A DNA stretch of 64,000 nucleotides from assembly GCA_963798745.1 (NCBI GenBank), contig CAWCUF010000003.1:372001-436000 (forward strand), given 5' to 3'. The position numbers were made by a program, and so were the translations under genes. This DNA is from Prado023 sp963798745 (GTDB taxonomy: Bacteria; Actinomycetota; Actinomycetes; S36-B12; CAIYMF01). This document shows positions 34,312 through 42,696 of the stretch, piece by piece (the first letter of the stretch is position 1; each line of letters starts with the position of its first letter). The notes under the pieces were generated by a model. It did no database searches. It saw only the letters and a list, made by a program, of their open reading frames with translations, and had not been told where the DNA came from.

Positions 34312-35331
34312 ATGCGCGCCATGTGGAGCGGGAACGTCGCCTTCGGGCTGGTCCACATCCCGGTGAAGATGTATGCCGCCACCCAGGACCTCGATGTGCG
34401 GTTCCACCAGGTCCACATCGCCGACGGCGGGCGGATCAAGTACCTGCGCCAGTGCCAGGTGTGCGAGCAGGTGATCCCGTTCGCCGAGATCGGCAAGGGC
34501 TTCGAGGACGAGACCGGCCGCCGCGTGCTGGTGTCCGAGGAGGAGTTGGACAGTCTCCAGGTGGAGCACGGCCGTGACCTGGAGATCATCGAGTTCGCTC
34601 CCGCCGACCAGATCGATCCGATGTTCTTCGAGAAGGCGTACTACCTCGAGCCGGCGACCGGCGCGGCGAAGCCCTACGTGCTACTGCGCCAGGCACTCGA
34701 GCGCACCGAGCGGATCGCCGTGGTGATGATGACCCTGCGCAAGCGCACTCGATTGGGTCTGCTGCGCGTGCGTGACGACGTGCTGGTCCTGCAGACCATG
34801 CTCTGGCCCGACGAGGTGCGGGCCCCCGACTTCGCCGGCATCTCCGACGAGGACATCTCCGTGCGCCCGCAGGAACTGGCGATGGCCGGCTCACTGGTGG
34901 ACAGTCTCAGCGCGGACTTCGATCCCCAGGCGCACACCGACGAGTACCGGCAGGCGGTGCTGGACCTGGTCGAGCAGAAGCTCGCAGGGCAGGACGTGAT
35001 CGCGCCCGCGGTCACTGTCGAGAGTCCGGAGTCCGGCACGGTCATCGACCTGATGGCGGCGCTGGCGGAGTCGGTGCGCCGGAGTCAGGGCTCTCGGAGC
35101 GAGGCCGGGCCGGTCACGGGGGCCGACGACGAGGAGTCGCCGGAATCGATCACGCAGGGGGCAGAACCACGCTCGACTGCGAAGAAGAGCGCGACGAAGA
35201 AGCCGACCGCGCGGGCATCGTCCACACGAGCGGCTGCGAAGAAGGCCGCGGCGAAGAAGGCCCCAGCCAAGAAGGCCCCGGAGAAGAAGGCCCCGGAGAA
35301 GAAGGCCACCGCCAAGAAGGCCGCCGGGTAG
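34312..35331 (+). CDS. ku: Non-homologous end-joining protein Ku
   Basis: A 339-residue homodimeric DNA-end-binding protein. MRAMWSGNVAFGLVHIPVKMYAATQ, FHQVHIADGGRIKYLRQCQVC, ADQIDPMFFEKAYYLEP, YVLLRQALERTERIAVV and LVLQTMLWPDEVRAP form the Ku core (residues 1-250). The C-terminal tail, about 285-339, is a lysine/alanine-rich run of AKKAP/EKKAP units, of the kind known to bind DNA in actinobacterial Kus. No ligD is present in the window. It appears monocistronic and leaderless. Confidence 0.96.
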   Translation: MRAMWSGNVAFGLVHIPVKMYAATQDLDVRFHQVHIADGGRIKYLRQCQVCEQVIPFAEIGKGFEDETGRRVLVSEEELDSLQVEHGRDLEIIEFAPADQIDPMFFEKAYYLEPATGAAKPYVLLRQALERTERIAVVMMTLRKRTRLGLLRVRDDVLVLQTMLWPDEVRAPDFAGISDEDISVRPQELAMAGSLVDSLSADFDPQAHTDEYRQAVLDLVEQKLAGQDVIAPAVTVESPESGTVIDLMAALAESVRRSQGSRSEAGPVTGADDEESPESITQGAEPRSTAKKSATKKPTARASSTRAAAKKAAAKKAPAKKAPEKKAPEKKATAKKAAG

Positions 35332-35445
35332 ACCGCTCGCCGGTGCTGCGGCTCGGCGCCGAACGATGAGCTTCACCTGATCTCATCCACAAGGGTCAGC
35401 GCGTCCTCGACGCGGTGTCGGTGGCCTGCGGTAGGGTCATCTCAT

Positions 35446-35461
35446 TCGAACACCAGTACGA
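35446..35461 (+). promoter_or_regulatory. LexA (SOS) box
   Basis: TCGAACACCAGTACGA fits the actinobacterial LexA operator TCGAAC-N4-GTTCGA with one mismatch. It ends 4 nt before the ATG of the DUF222 gene, and TAGGGT at 35432-35437 could be the -10 element. DUF222/13E12 genes in mycobacteria are known to carry SOS boxes. Confidence 0.7.
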
Positions 35462-35465
35462 CTCG

Positions 35466-36207
35466 ATGGCTTGGAACGGGGGCGAGATGTTGGACGTGCT
35501 GCTTATGGTGCGCGACGAGACCGGGGCGGTGATCGAGCCGGGCGAGATGGGTGTCGATGCGCTGGTGGCACTGATCCGACGACGCCCGAGGGTGGACGAG
35601 TCGGCGCCACCCGATGACCACGCCCTCGGCTTCGCGCTGCGCGGCCCCGCCGTGGCAGGTCTGGCGGCGGCTGAGCAGTTGTGTCGCCAGGCCGCGGCGC
35701 TGAAGGCGGCGTGCGTGGCGGCGATCGCTGATGAGACCCCGTGGGGCGCCTCTGGTGACCAGGTTCTCGACGAGGTGTCCTGCGAACTGGTCGTCTCCTG
35801 CAGGTCAGCCCTAGCCACCCGGGCCACGGCCGAGACCCTGCGCCACCAACCCGATGTCTGGGCTGCGCTGAGTCGCGGCGAGATCGACGCCACGCGTGCC
35901 CGGATCCTTGCCGATGCCCTGTTCGAGGTGGCCCCGCACCGACACCGACGGGGTCGAACTCGATGGGTATCCGGAGCAGTGTCGGGCGTTGTTCGCCGAG
36001 GGGCTGGCCTACGCCCAGGATCACACCGCCCGCCGGCTGGAACTGTTCCTACGGCGCAGCCTGGCCCTCCTCGGCTGCCCGGACCCGCCCCGACGCCGGG
36101 CCCGAGCCCCTGGCCGAACGTGGGACCCCTCCCACGACGCCACCCGACGGCCCGAGCCCCTGGACCTGTGGCTGGCCGCCGCACTCGTGGACCTGAGCGC
36201 GGCCTGA
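35466..36207 (+). pseudogene. DUF222 (13E12 repeat family) relic, frameshifted and without HNH domain
   Basis: Residues 1-150 or so match the DUF222 N-terminal domain (ALGFALRGPAVAGLAAAEQLCRQAAALKAACVAAI, EVSCELVVSCRSALATRATAETL, ALSRGEIDATRARILADALFEVAP). The frame must then shift by one base at about 35937 (extra C in CCGCACC) to continue TDTDGVELDGYPEQCRALFAEGLAYAQDHTARRLELFLRRSLALLG. After this the expected second half and HNH nuclease motif are missing; the frame ends DLWLAAALVDLSAA at 36207. Complete proteins of this family are about 400 residues or more, so this is a truncated copy. It retains an SOS box directly upstream. Confidence 0.75.
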
Positions 36208-36292
36208 CGAGGGCGGGCGATGCCAGCCCTCATGCGGGACGTTCTGTCGGACCGGTGCCCGACAATGGGCGAACACCGATCGAGGGGATCGC

Positions 36293-37231
36293 ATGGGCAA
36301 CCTGGACTCGTCACCGCGCCCCGCGCGGACGGCTGCGGGCAGCCCTGGACGTGCGCCGGGGTATGTGCCGAAGGCTGTGCAGCCGCGAGGCTCCGGGGCC
36401 GTCGCCCGCAGGCCGCTGTCACCCCGAGTCCGCCGCCGCCGTTGGGTCTTCAGCCTGTCGGTGGCCACCAGCCTGTTCGCCTTCCTGGCAGTGCTGCTCG
36501 CCGCGACCGGGTTGCTGGGTGCCGGCGGTGCGATCGAGACCGGTCCGAAGCGGATCACAGGCATCACACAACCGGATGGCACCCCCTGGTCGGGCGCCCA
36601 ACCCGAGTACGGCGTCGATGTGTCGTTCCCCCAGTGCGGCCGCCGCCTGGGGGATCTCGGCGGTGGGTATGCCATCGTCGGGCTTGATGGCGGGATGCCG
36701 GACAGGCCGAATCCGTGCTTCGCCCAGCAGTGGCGGTTCGCGCTTCGCCAGGCTGGGGCTGCGGTCTACGTCAACACCGCGGACAACGGTCGCGGCGACC
36801 CGCGCGACGTCGGCCGCCGAGCCGCCGAGGGTGACCTGGATGCGCTCAGCGAACACGACGTCCCGAAGGGCACGCCAGTGTGGTTGGACGTGGAGTTGCC
36901 CGAGGTGTGGAACGGCGCGCCCGCGCGGCACCGGGCGGTGATCACCGAGCACCTGCGCGTGCTGGCTGCGGCAGGCCACCCGGTCGGCATCTACTCCGCG
37001 CCAGCACTGTGGCAGGAGATCACCGACGGGGCTCGGGTGGACGTGCCCACCTGGGTGGGGATCGGCACCGCCACCAGGGCGCGGGCCGCGCGGGTCTGCG
37101 CCGCGGAGTCGTTCGGGGGCCGCGGCCCCGCGATCGTGCAGCGGATCGGCACCGGCAGGGACGGTCGTCCCCTGGACCGCAACATCACCTGCCCAGGTAC
37201 TGACCTGACCGGCCTGATCCGCCCGAACTGA
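36293..37231 (+). CDS. Membrane-anchored GH25/DUF1906-like glycoside hydrolase domain protein
   Basis: 312 residues. A basic cytoplasmic N-terminus (about 1-50), one transmembrane helix (WVFSLSVATSLFAFLAVLLAATGLLG, about 51-76), then an extracellular domain beginning YGVDVSFPQCGRRLGDLGGGYAIVGLDGG. VYVNTADNGRG, PVWLDVELPEVW (a D-x-E pair like the GH25 catalytic residues), HPVGIYSAPALWQEIT and an ending with IVQRIGTGRDG and NITCPGTDLTGLIRPN. Cysteine pairs suggest disulfides outside the cell. It is related to GH25/DUF1906 TIM-barrel proteins and may act on peptidoglycan. The ATG is 293 with GAGGGG about 8 nt upstream. Confidence 0.75.
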   Translation: MGNLDSSPRPARTAAGSPGRAPGYVPKAVQPRGSGAVARRPLSPRVRRRRWVFSLSVATSLFAFLAVLLAATGLLGAGGAIETGPKRITGITQPDGTPWSGAQPEYGVDVSFPQCGRRLGDLGGGYAIVGLDGGMPDRPNPCFAQQWRFALRQAGAAVYVNTADNGRGDPRDVGRRAAEGDLDALSEHDVPKGTPVWLDVELPEVWNGAPARHRAVITEHLRVLAAAGHPVGIYSAPALWQEITDGARVDVPTWVGIGTATRARAARVCAAESFGGRGPAIVQRIGTGRDGRPLDRNITCPGTDLTGLIRPN

Positions 37232-37280
37232 GCCGCGACGAATCCAGGCGGGTCGCCGGAGGGCTCCTGATCCAGGACCG

Positions 37281-37673
37281 CTAGGGCGAACTGCCATCCT
37301 GCTGCGTGGCGCCCGGGTCGGTGACCGGCAGCACGACCGGCGCGACCCGGCAGGCGTCCGCCTCCGGAGCGCGAGGCACCGAGTGACCGACGCGGAGGTG
37401 GTCGTACCGGTCAGCGTGGCGCGCCATGAATCCGTCGACGTACCAGCAGCTCGGGATCACCGACACCCCCGCATCCTGCGCGGCGTCCAGGGTGAAGCCC
37501 ACCAACTGCGCAGCGAACCCGCGGCCCTCGTAGCCGGGAGTGGTGACCGTGGAGTAGATCTCCCAGACTCCCGCACCCTCGGCGACGGCGACTCGACAGA
37601 CCTGGACGCCGTCCAGCGTTGCGGTGAACAGCGTGGGATTTGCGCGGAGGAGGATTACTTCACGGTCGGACAT
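37281..37673 (-). CDS. GNAT-family N-acetyltransferase (small, YidJ-like)
   Basis: 130 residues with the compact GNAT core found in COG2388-type proteins: VAEGAGVWEIYSTVTTPGYEGRGFAAQLVGFTLDAAQDAG, where EGRGFA is the acetyl-CoA pyrophosphate loop, and VIPSCWYVDGFMARH, which matches the family's SCxYV block. The acceptor substrate is unknown. The ATG at 37673 lies 6 nt after TACCGT (37685-37680), a leaderless arrangement. Confidence 0.8.
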   Translation of the reverse strand: MSDREVILLRANPTLFTATLDGVQVCRVAVAEGAGVWEIYSTVTTPGYEGRGFAAQLVGFTLDAAQDAGVSVIPSCWYVDGFMARHADRYDHLRVGHSVPRAPEADACRVAPVVLPVTDPGATQQDGSSP

Positions 37674-37679
37674 GAGGCA

Positions 37680-37685
37680 ACGGTA
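37680..37685 (-). promoter_or_regulatory. -10 hexamer TACCGT, leaderless GNAT start
   Basis: TACCGT and a 6-nt spacer precede the ATG at 37673, with no ribosome-binding site. Confidence 0.45.
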
Positions 37686-37847
37686 TGCGCTGGCTGCCGC
37701 GTCCGCAGCCAGCATCGCCGGGGCGACCCGGATCGGCCACATGCGCTCGCGGCGGGACGCGCCCCGAGCGAAGTTGCAGCCAGTCCCATGGTGGCCGACG
37801 TAGACTCTGCCCGTCACCAACGACACATTCAGCCCGAAAGGCACGCT

Positions 37848-38243
37848 ATGGACTTCAATGCAACCAACTTCTGGGACGTGCTCCTGTGGAGCCTGTTCTT
37901 CTTCATCTGGATCGCCTACATCTTCGTCTGGGTTCGCTGCCTGTTCGACATGTTCGGCGACCCGGGCCTGGGGGGCTTCGCCAAGGCCATCTGGGCGGTC
38001 TTCTTCATCTTCTTCGGCCCGATCACGACGCTGGTCTACCTGATCGCGCGCGGCAAGAGCATGCAGGAGCGCTCGATCCAGGCCATGGAGAGTGCCAAGG
38101 CCCAGCAGGATCGCTACATCCAGCAGGTGGCAGGTTCGGGCAAGAGCCCGGCCGAGCAGATCTCGGATGCCAAGTCCCTGCTGGACTCCGGTGCCATCAC
38201 GCAGCAGGAGTTCACTGCTCTGAAGGCAAAGGCGATGGCCTGA
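37848..38243 (+). CDS. PLDc_N-like membrane protein with C-terminal SHOCT domain
   Basis: 131 residues. Two transmembrane helices (VLLWSLFFFIWIAYIFVWVRCLFDMFG and FAKAIWAVFFIFFGPITTLVYLIARG) resemble the PLDc_N membrane module. A charged region follows, and residues about 100-131 (SPAEQISDAKSLLDSGAITQQEFTALKAKAM) are a SHOCT domain, a short oligomerisation motif. The function is unknown; such proteins are common in actinobacteria. ATG at 37848 has GAAAGG 6 nt upstream; TAGACT at 37801-37806 is a likely -10. A strong terminator follows. Confidence 0.85.
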   Translation: MDFNATNFWDVLLWSLFFFIWIAYIFVWVRCLFDMFGDPGLGGFAKAIWAVFFIFFGPITTLVYLIARGKSMQERSIQAMESAKAQQDRYIQQVAGSGKSPAEQISDAKSLLDSGAITQQEFTALKAKAMA

Positions 38244-38274
38244 TCAAGGCCTGATCAGCAACCGCTGGTCGCAC

Positions 38275-38312
38275 CGAGGGGGCCCCGGACCGAGACGTCC
38301 GGGGCCCCCTCG
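38275..38312. terminator. Terminator after SHOCT gene / pxpC
   Basis: A perfect 16-bp stem: CGAGGGGGCCCCGGAC (38275-38290) with GTCCGGGGCCCCCTCG (38297-38312) and a 6-nt loop, between convergent genes. Confidence 0.85.
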
Positions 38313-38351
38313 CCGTATCCGGGCACCGACACCGCCACCGACCCGACCTCG

Positions 38352-39209
38352 TCAGCCGAGTCGACCGACCCGAAGTATGACCGTCTCCACGCTCAGTGGG
38401 GCGTCGGTCACGGCTATCAGCTCGACACGAGCCCCGGGCAGGACGTGCGCCCAACGGCCCAGGTCCGCGGTCACGACGACCCCGATGATCGGGTAGCCGC
38501 CCATCGTCCCGGCATCCGGGCCGAGCAGCATCCACTCCCCGGACGGGAGCACCTGGATCGCGCCGGGCAGCACCCCCAGCGAAGGCAGGCCACGATCCGC
38601 CGAGCCGGCCGGAACCCCATCACCCAGTGGCCGTAGCCGCACACCGATCCGGGATGTGTCGAGCACTTCGACGACCGTGGAGTCGAGGTGCAGGTGCGGT
38701 CCGGGAACCACGTGCACCCGAGAGGATTCGGGCGGCACGGTCGCGACATCGCCGACCGTGTCCGACACCGGGTGTCGCGCGGTCGGGATCTGCTGGCCAA
38801 CACGCACTGGTGCCGGCCCGAGTCCGTCGAGCGCTGACGTGGACCGCGATCCCAGGACCGGCGCGGGCCGCAGACCCCCGGCGACGGCGAGATACAGCCG
38901 GCCCCTCGCCGCCAGCTCGAGTTCGGCGTGCGCCGCCACGTCCAGGGCCGTCCACAGGGGTGCCGGCCGACCGTCGATCCACACCCGTCCGAGCCCGGTG
39001 ACCGCCACGGTCATCCGCGTGCCCGGTCGCAGGACCGCCCGACCGACGAGCTCCAGCGTGGCCTGCGCGGCGTCGCCGCCCACCAGCGCAGTCGCCGCTG
39101 CGTGGGCGTTGCGATCGAACGCACCGGAGCGGGACACCCCGCTGGTCGAGTGCGGCCGACCGGCGTCCTGGTACAGCGCCGAACCGGACAGCTCGAGGAC
39201 CTCGATCAC
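38352..39209 (-). CDS. pxpC: 5-oxoprolinase subunit PxpC (biotin-dependent carboxyltransferase family)
   Basis: 285 residues: MIEVLELSGSALYQDAGRPHSTSGVSRSGAFDRNAHAAATALVGG, then LYLAVAGGLRPAPVLGSRST, GPHLHL, the SADRGLPSLGVLPGAIQVLPSGEWMLLGPDAGTMGGYPIIGVV block. These are the marks of PxpC/KipA. With PxpA and PxpB it hydrolyses 5-oxoproline to glutamate using ATP. The ATG overlaps the stop of the PxpA-PxpB fusion gene (ATGA), so the subunits are made from one mRNA. Confidence 0.92.
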   Translation of the reverse strand: MIEVLELSGSALYQDAGRPHSTSGVSRSGAFDRNAHAAATALVGGDAAQATLELVGRAVLRPGTRMTVAVTGLGRVWIDGRPAPLWTALDVAAHAELELAARGRLYLAVAGGLRPAPVLGSRSTSALDGLGPAPVRVGQQIPTARHPVSDTVGDVATVPPESSRVHVVPGPHLHLDSTVVEVLDTSRIGVRLRPLGDGVPAGSADRGLPSLGVLPGAIQVLPSGEWMLLGPDAGTMGGYPIIGVVVTADLGRWAHVLPGARVELIAVTDAPLSVETVILRVGRLG

Positions 39210-40744
39210 CGATCGTCCACGCGGAAGCGGACCGTGTCGCCGATGGCCAGGAGGGCAGGCTGGTCAGCGTGCGGGTCGAACAGGACCACCTGCGTGCGAC
39301 CGACCAACTGCCACCCGCCCGGCGAGGCTGACGGGTAGATCGCACACATCCCCGCGGCCAGCGCGAGTGACCCGGCGGGCACCCGGGACCGGGGGTCGTC
39401 CCGGCGCGGGATCGACCCGAACAGGGGGTCGGGGCAGGTCAGGTATCCGAACCCGGGCGAGAATCCCACAGCCGCCACTGTCCAGGTGGCTGCTGCGTGT
39501 CGAGCGACGAGTTCATGGGCGCCCACCCCGACCGTCCGGGCCAGGTCGCCGAGGTCGGTGCCGTCATAGCGCACGTCGATCGAGTGCCTCCGTGCGCCGA
39601 TCCGGCCCGGCCCGGCACCTACAGCGCCGCCGCCATCGCCCGCGCCCGACACTTTCGCGCTCACCTGCGCGGGGGCCGGCCGGTCCGCGGGCCGGTCGAA
39701 GACCACCAGGACACTGGCCAGCCCCGCGATCACCTCGGCTCCCGGCCAGCGGGCCCGAGCCCGACCAGCAGTCCGCAGCACCCAGGCCGTCCTGGGCGCG
39801 CTCCACTCGAGCGGCTCGATCAGCACGGCCCGGTCGCCGAATGGCACCGCCCGGATCCGGGGTTCGGCCCCGACCACCGTCAGAGCCTCCCCCTCGGTTG
39901 CTGGCCGAGCGATCGGATCCCCAGCAGGCCACTGGCCAGGCGGTGGCCGCGTGCGAGTGACCGAGACCGAGCCCAGCGGCGACCGGACCTGCCAGCCTGC
40001 GCCGAGCAGGGCCGTGTGCACCGACCTGGCCGCAGCCACAGCGCCGGGTGTGTCCCCGTGCACGCACAGGCTGCCGACCGACACTTCGATCATGGGCCCC
40101 TCGACGCAGCGCACTGTCCCCGCGGCGAGGGCCAGGGCCTGACCCACCATGACCTCGATCGACTCATGGAGGTCCCCGGGTCGCCCACGCGCGACCAGTT
40201 GTCCCGATCGCGCATAGCCCCGATCGACGAACCCCTCGGCGATCACGGCGATGCCCGCGGCCGCTGCGCTCCGCGCCAGGTGCCCGTCCGGCAGGCTCAT
40301 CACGGCCACCCGGTAGCCGAGCCGATCACTGACCGCCTGTACCGCCTCGAGCACCACACCAGCGGCCAGCGGGTCGTGCACCGCCTCGTTGTAGATCGAT
40401 CCGTGGGCCTTGACATGGGTCAGCGCGGCCCCCGCGCGCTCCGCGACCCGAGCCACCGTCAGGATCTGGTCGATCAGGTCGTGGGTCAGCGCGGCTCGGG
40501 CGCCCGGGTCGGCCCGCAGCACCGCCAGTCGCGAGGCACGCCCGAAGCCGGCACGATCTCGATAGGAGGGGTGCGCTCCGACCGCCACACCTGAGCGAAC
40601 CGCCACCTCGACGGCGCGCTGCAGCAGGGTGCCGCCACCGGCATGCGCCCCCGTGGCGATGTTGGCCGAGGTCACCACCTCCAGGAGCGCCTCGTCGTCG
40701 CCGACCCCCTCGCCGAGGTCGGCATTGAGGTCGATGACGCGCAC
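39206..40744 (-). CDS. PxpA-PxpB fusion (LamB/YcsF + KipI-like 5-oxoprolinase subunits)
   Basis: 512 residues joining two subunits normally encoded separately. PxpA, about 1-250: VIDLNADLGEG, ANIATGAHAGGG, VGAHPSYRDRAGFGR, HVKAHGSIYNEAV, FVDRGYARSGQLV and SLCVHGDTPGAV. A Pro/Gly/Arg-rich linker of about 30 residues follows. PxpB, about 285-512: VPFGDRAVLIEPLE, YDGTDLGDLARTVG, VGFSPGFGYL and VPAGSLALAAGMCAIYPSASPGGWQLVGRT. GTG start at 40744 with GAGGAGG about 9 nt upstream. With PxpC it should form a complete ATP-dependent 5-oxoprolinase. All PxpA carbon-metal or active-site blocks look intact. Confidence 0.9.
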   Translation of the reverse strand: MRVIDLNADLGEGVGDDEALLEVVTSANIATGAHAGGGTLLQRAVEVAVRSGVAVGAHPSYRDRAGFGRASRLAVLRADPGARAALTHDLIDQILTVARVAERAGAALTHVKAHGSIYNEAVHDPLAAGVVLEAVQAVSDRLGYRVAVMSLPDGHLARSAAAAGIAVIAEGFVDRGYARSGQLVARGRPGDLHESIEVMVGQALALAAGTVRCVEGPMIEVSVGSLCVHGDTPGAVAAARSVHTALLGAGWQVRSPLGSVSVTRTRPPPGQWPAGDPIARPATEGEALTVVGAEPRIRAVPFGDRAVLIEPLEWSAPRTAWVLRTAGRARARWPGAEVIAGLASVLVVFDRPADRPAPAQVSAKVSGAGDGGGAVGAGPGRIGARRHSIDVRYDGTDLGDLARTVGVGAHELVARHAAATWTVAAVGFSPGFGYLTCPDPLFGSIPRRDDPRSRVPAGSLALAAGMCAIYPSASPGGWQLVGRTQVVLFDPHADQPALLAIGDTVRFRVDDR

Positions 40745-40898
40745 GTCGCATCGCCTCCTCACCTGCCCCACACCCTGGGTCCGGCCAGCATCGCCCACCC
40801 GGGCCCGACGGTCAACGCGTGCCCCACATCCCGACTCGACGACACCCCCAAGCCGACTTCTCCAGGAGGACCTGCCCACGAATGTCTGCCGGCTCACG

Positions 40899-40904
40899 TA
40901 CAGT
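40899..40904 (+). promoter_or_regulatory. -10 hexamer TACAGT, leaderless start of diguanylate cyclase gene
   Basis: TACAGT, then CGGGCC (6 nt), then GTG at 40911. There is no ribosome-binding site. Confidence 0.5.
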
Positions 40905-40910
40905 CGGGCC

Positions 40911-42575
40911 GTGACCATGACCGATCCCGCGCACGCCCCGGATGCCTCCGAGGGTTCGCCGCCGCGGGCACATGTACCTGAGTGGGTCATCCAGGCCCAC
41001 GGTGCCGCCGCGGTCGGTGCCGCGGTACTGGACGACCAGGGCACGTTGCTCTGGGCCAACGCTGCCTTCGTGGACCTGGCCCAGATGAACACCGCGCAGC
41101 TGGTGGGGCGCTGGCTGCCCGAGTTGGTCTGCCACGACGACCGAGTGGAGATGGAGCAGGCGTTGGCCACCCTGGGGCCCGACCACGTCACAGTGACGCG
41201 GGTGCACGGTCCCCAGCCGGGCACGTGGCTGCATCTCTCCCTGAGCCTGATGCCTCGGATCGGTGAGACCGGCTCGGCGGTGCTGGCCCAGGCGGTCGAC
41301 ATCACCGCGTCAGTGCAGGCCCAGCACTCCCTGGAGGTCATGAGCCGCAACGTCCTGGACGTGGTCGCCCTCGTCGATCAGCAGGGGTGCATCACCTGGG
41401 CCTCGCCCTCCATTGCCGCCGTGCTCCGCCACAAGCCCGAGGAGTTGATCGGCCGTGAGCTGGTCACCCTGGTGGCCCAGGACGACGTCGACGGGTATGC
41501 CGACGCGTTGGCCGGTGCCGAGCCCGGCATGGACATGATCAGCCGGACCGTGCGGCTGCGCTCGGCCTCGGGGGCCTACCGATTCATGTCGGTGACCGCC
41601 CGTCCCGTCCCCGACAACGGCACGGGGCCACACACCGCGGTCGCAATGCGTGATGTCACCGAGGAGTTGCGGGCCAAGCGTGAGTTGGCGCGCAGCGAGG
41701 CGCAGTTCCGGATGGCGATGCTCGGCGCTCCGGAGGGCATGGCGGTCACCGACTCCCAGGACCGCATCGTCCAGGTCAACCCCGCGCTCAGCGAGCTGCT
41801 CGGCACGTCGGACTCGGCGCTGATCGGCCATCGGTTTCGCGAGTTCATCCCCGCGCGGGAGCGCGAGTCGGTCGACCAGTGGCGCGAGCGACTGCTGCAT
41901 GGCAATTCCTCGATCGAGCGCAGCCAGCACCCGCTGGTCAGCCAGACCAGCGAGGTGTGGGTGGACCACTCGGTGAGCATCATGCGCGACGAGCTGGGCA
42001 ACCCAGCGCTGTTCGTCCACCAGTTCGCCGACCGGACCGCCGCCCGGCGCCTCGAGGCCGACCTGACCTATCGGGCCAGCCACGACCTGCAGACTGGGCT
42101 GGCCAACAAGGAATCGCTGCGCACCCGCCTGACCCAGCGCCTGGGCATGTCCTCGGAGTCCGACAGCACCGTGGGAGTCCTGTTCTGCGACATCGACAAC
42201 CTCAAGCCGATCAACGACAAGTACGGACACCTGATCGGCGACGCCGTCATCTCCGCGGTGGCCACTCGACTGGAACTCGCTGTGCGCCGCCAGGACGAGG
42301 TCGCCCGCTACGGCGGCGACGAGTTCTTCATCGTGCTCGACCACTGTGCCTCGCCCGAGGAGCTGGCAGTGGTCGCCCGCAACGTGCTGGCCGCGGCCAG
42401 CCAGCCGGTGCAGACCCCCGAGGTCTCGGTGCAGGTGAGCATCTCAGTGGGCGCCGTGCTCGCCGAGGGGACGGCCGAGACCGACGAGGCACTGCGCCGC
42501 GCCGACCAGGCGCTCTACCGGGCCAAGCGCCGGGGCGGCAACTGCATCTGTGTCGAGGGCCTTGACGACTGCTGA
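40911..42575 (+). CDS. PAS-PAS-PAS-GGDEF diguanylate cyclase
   Basis: About 554 residues, no membrane segment. Three consecutive PAS-like domains (about 20-135, 140-260, 265-385; for example VDQQGCITWASPSIAAVLRHKPEELIGRELV and VTDSQDRIVQVNPALSELLGTSD) and a GGDEF domain (about 390-550) with FCDIDNLKPINDKYGHLIGD and an intact active site YGGDEFF. An RRQD motif precedes GGDEF by five residues, i.e. a complete RxxD product-inhibition site. It should make c-di-GMP from two GTPs in response to an unknown PAS ligand. GTG at 40911 fits a leaderless start; ATG at 40917 is an alternative. The next gene, 121 bp on, encodes a GGDEF-EAL protein, so the pair may form a signalling unit. Confidence 0.9.
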   Translation: MTMTDPAHAPDASEGSPPRAHVPEWVIQAHGAAAVGAAVLDDQGTLLWANAAFVDLAQMNTAQLVGRWLPELVCHDDRVEMEQALATLGPDHVTVTRVHGPQPGTWLHLSLSLMPRIGETGSAVLAQAVDITASVQAQHSLEVMSRNVLDVVALVDQQGCITWASPSIAAVLRHKPEELIGRELVTLVAQDDVDGYADALAGAEPGMDMISRTVRLRSASGAYRFMSVTARPVPDNGTGPHTAVAMRDVTEELRAKRELARSEAQFRMAMLGAPEGMAVTDSQDRIVQVNPALSELLGTSDSALIGHRFREFIPARERESVDQWRERLLHGNSSIERSQHPLVSQTSEVWVDHSVSIMRDELGNPALFVHQFADRTAARRLEADLTYRASHDLQTGLANKESLRTRLTQRLGMSSESDSTVGVLFCDIDNLKPINDKYGHLIGDAVISAVATRLELAVRRQDEVARYGGDEFFIVLDHCASPEELAVVARNVLAAASQPVQTPEVSVQVSISVGAVLAEGTAETDEALRRADQALYRAKRRGGNCICVEGLDDC

Positions 42576-42696
42576 TCGGCCCGACTGACCGGCCACCGGG
42601 GCGCATCCAGCCCCGCGATCTTGTGCATGGGCCGGTTCTCCATTACCGTGCGCAATGAGTCGATAACTCTGCGATAAGGCGCGGGAGGAGTCAGGC

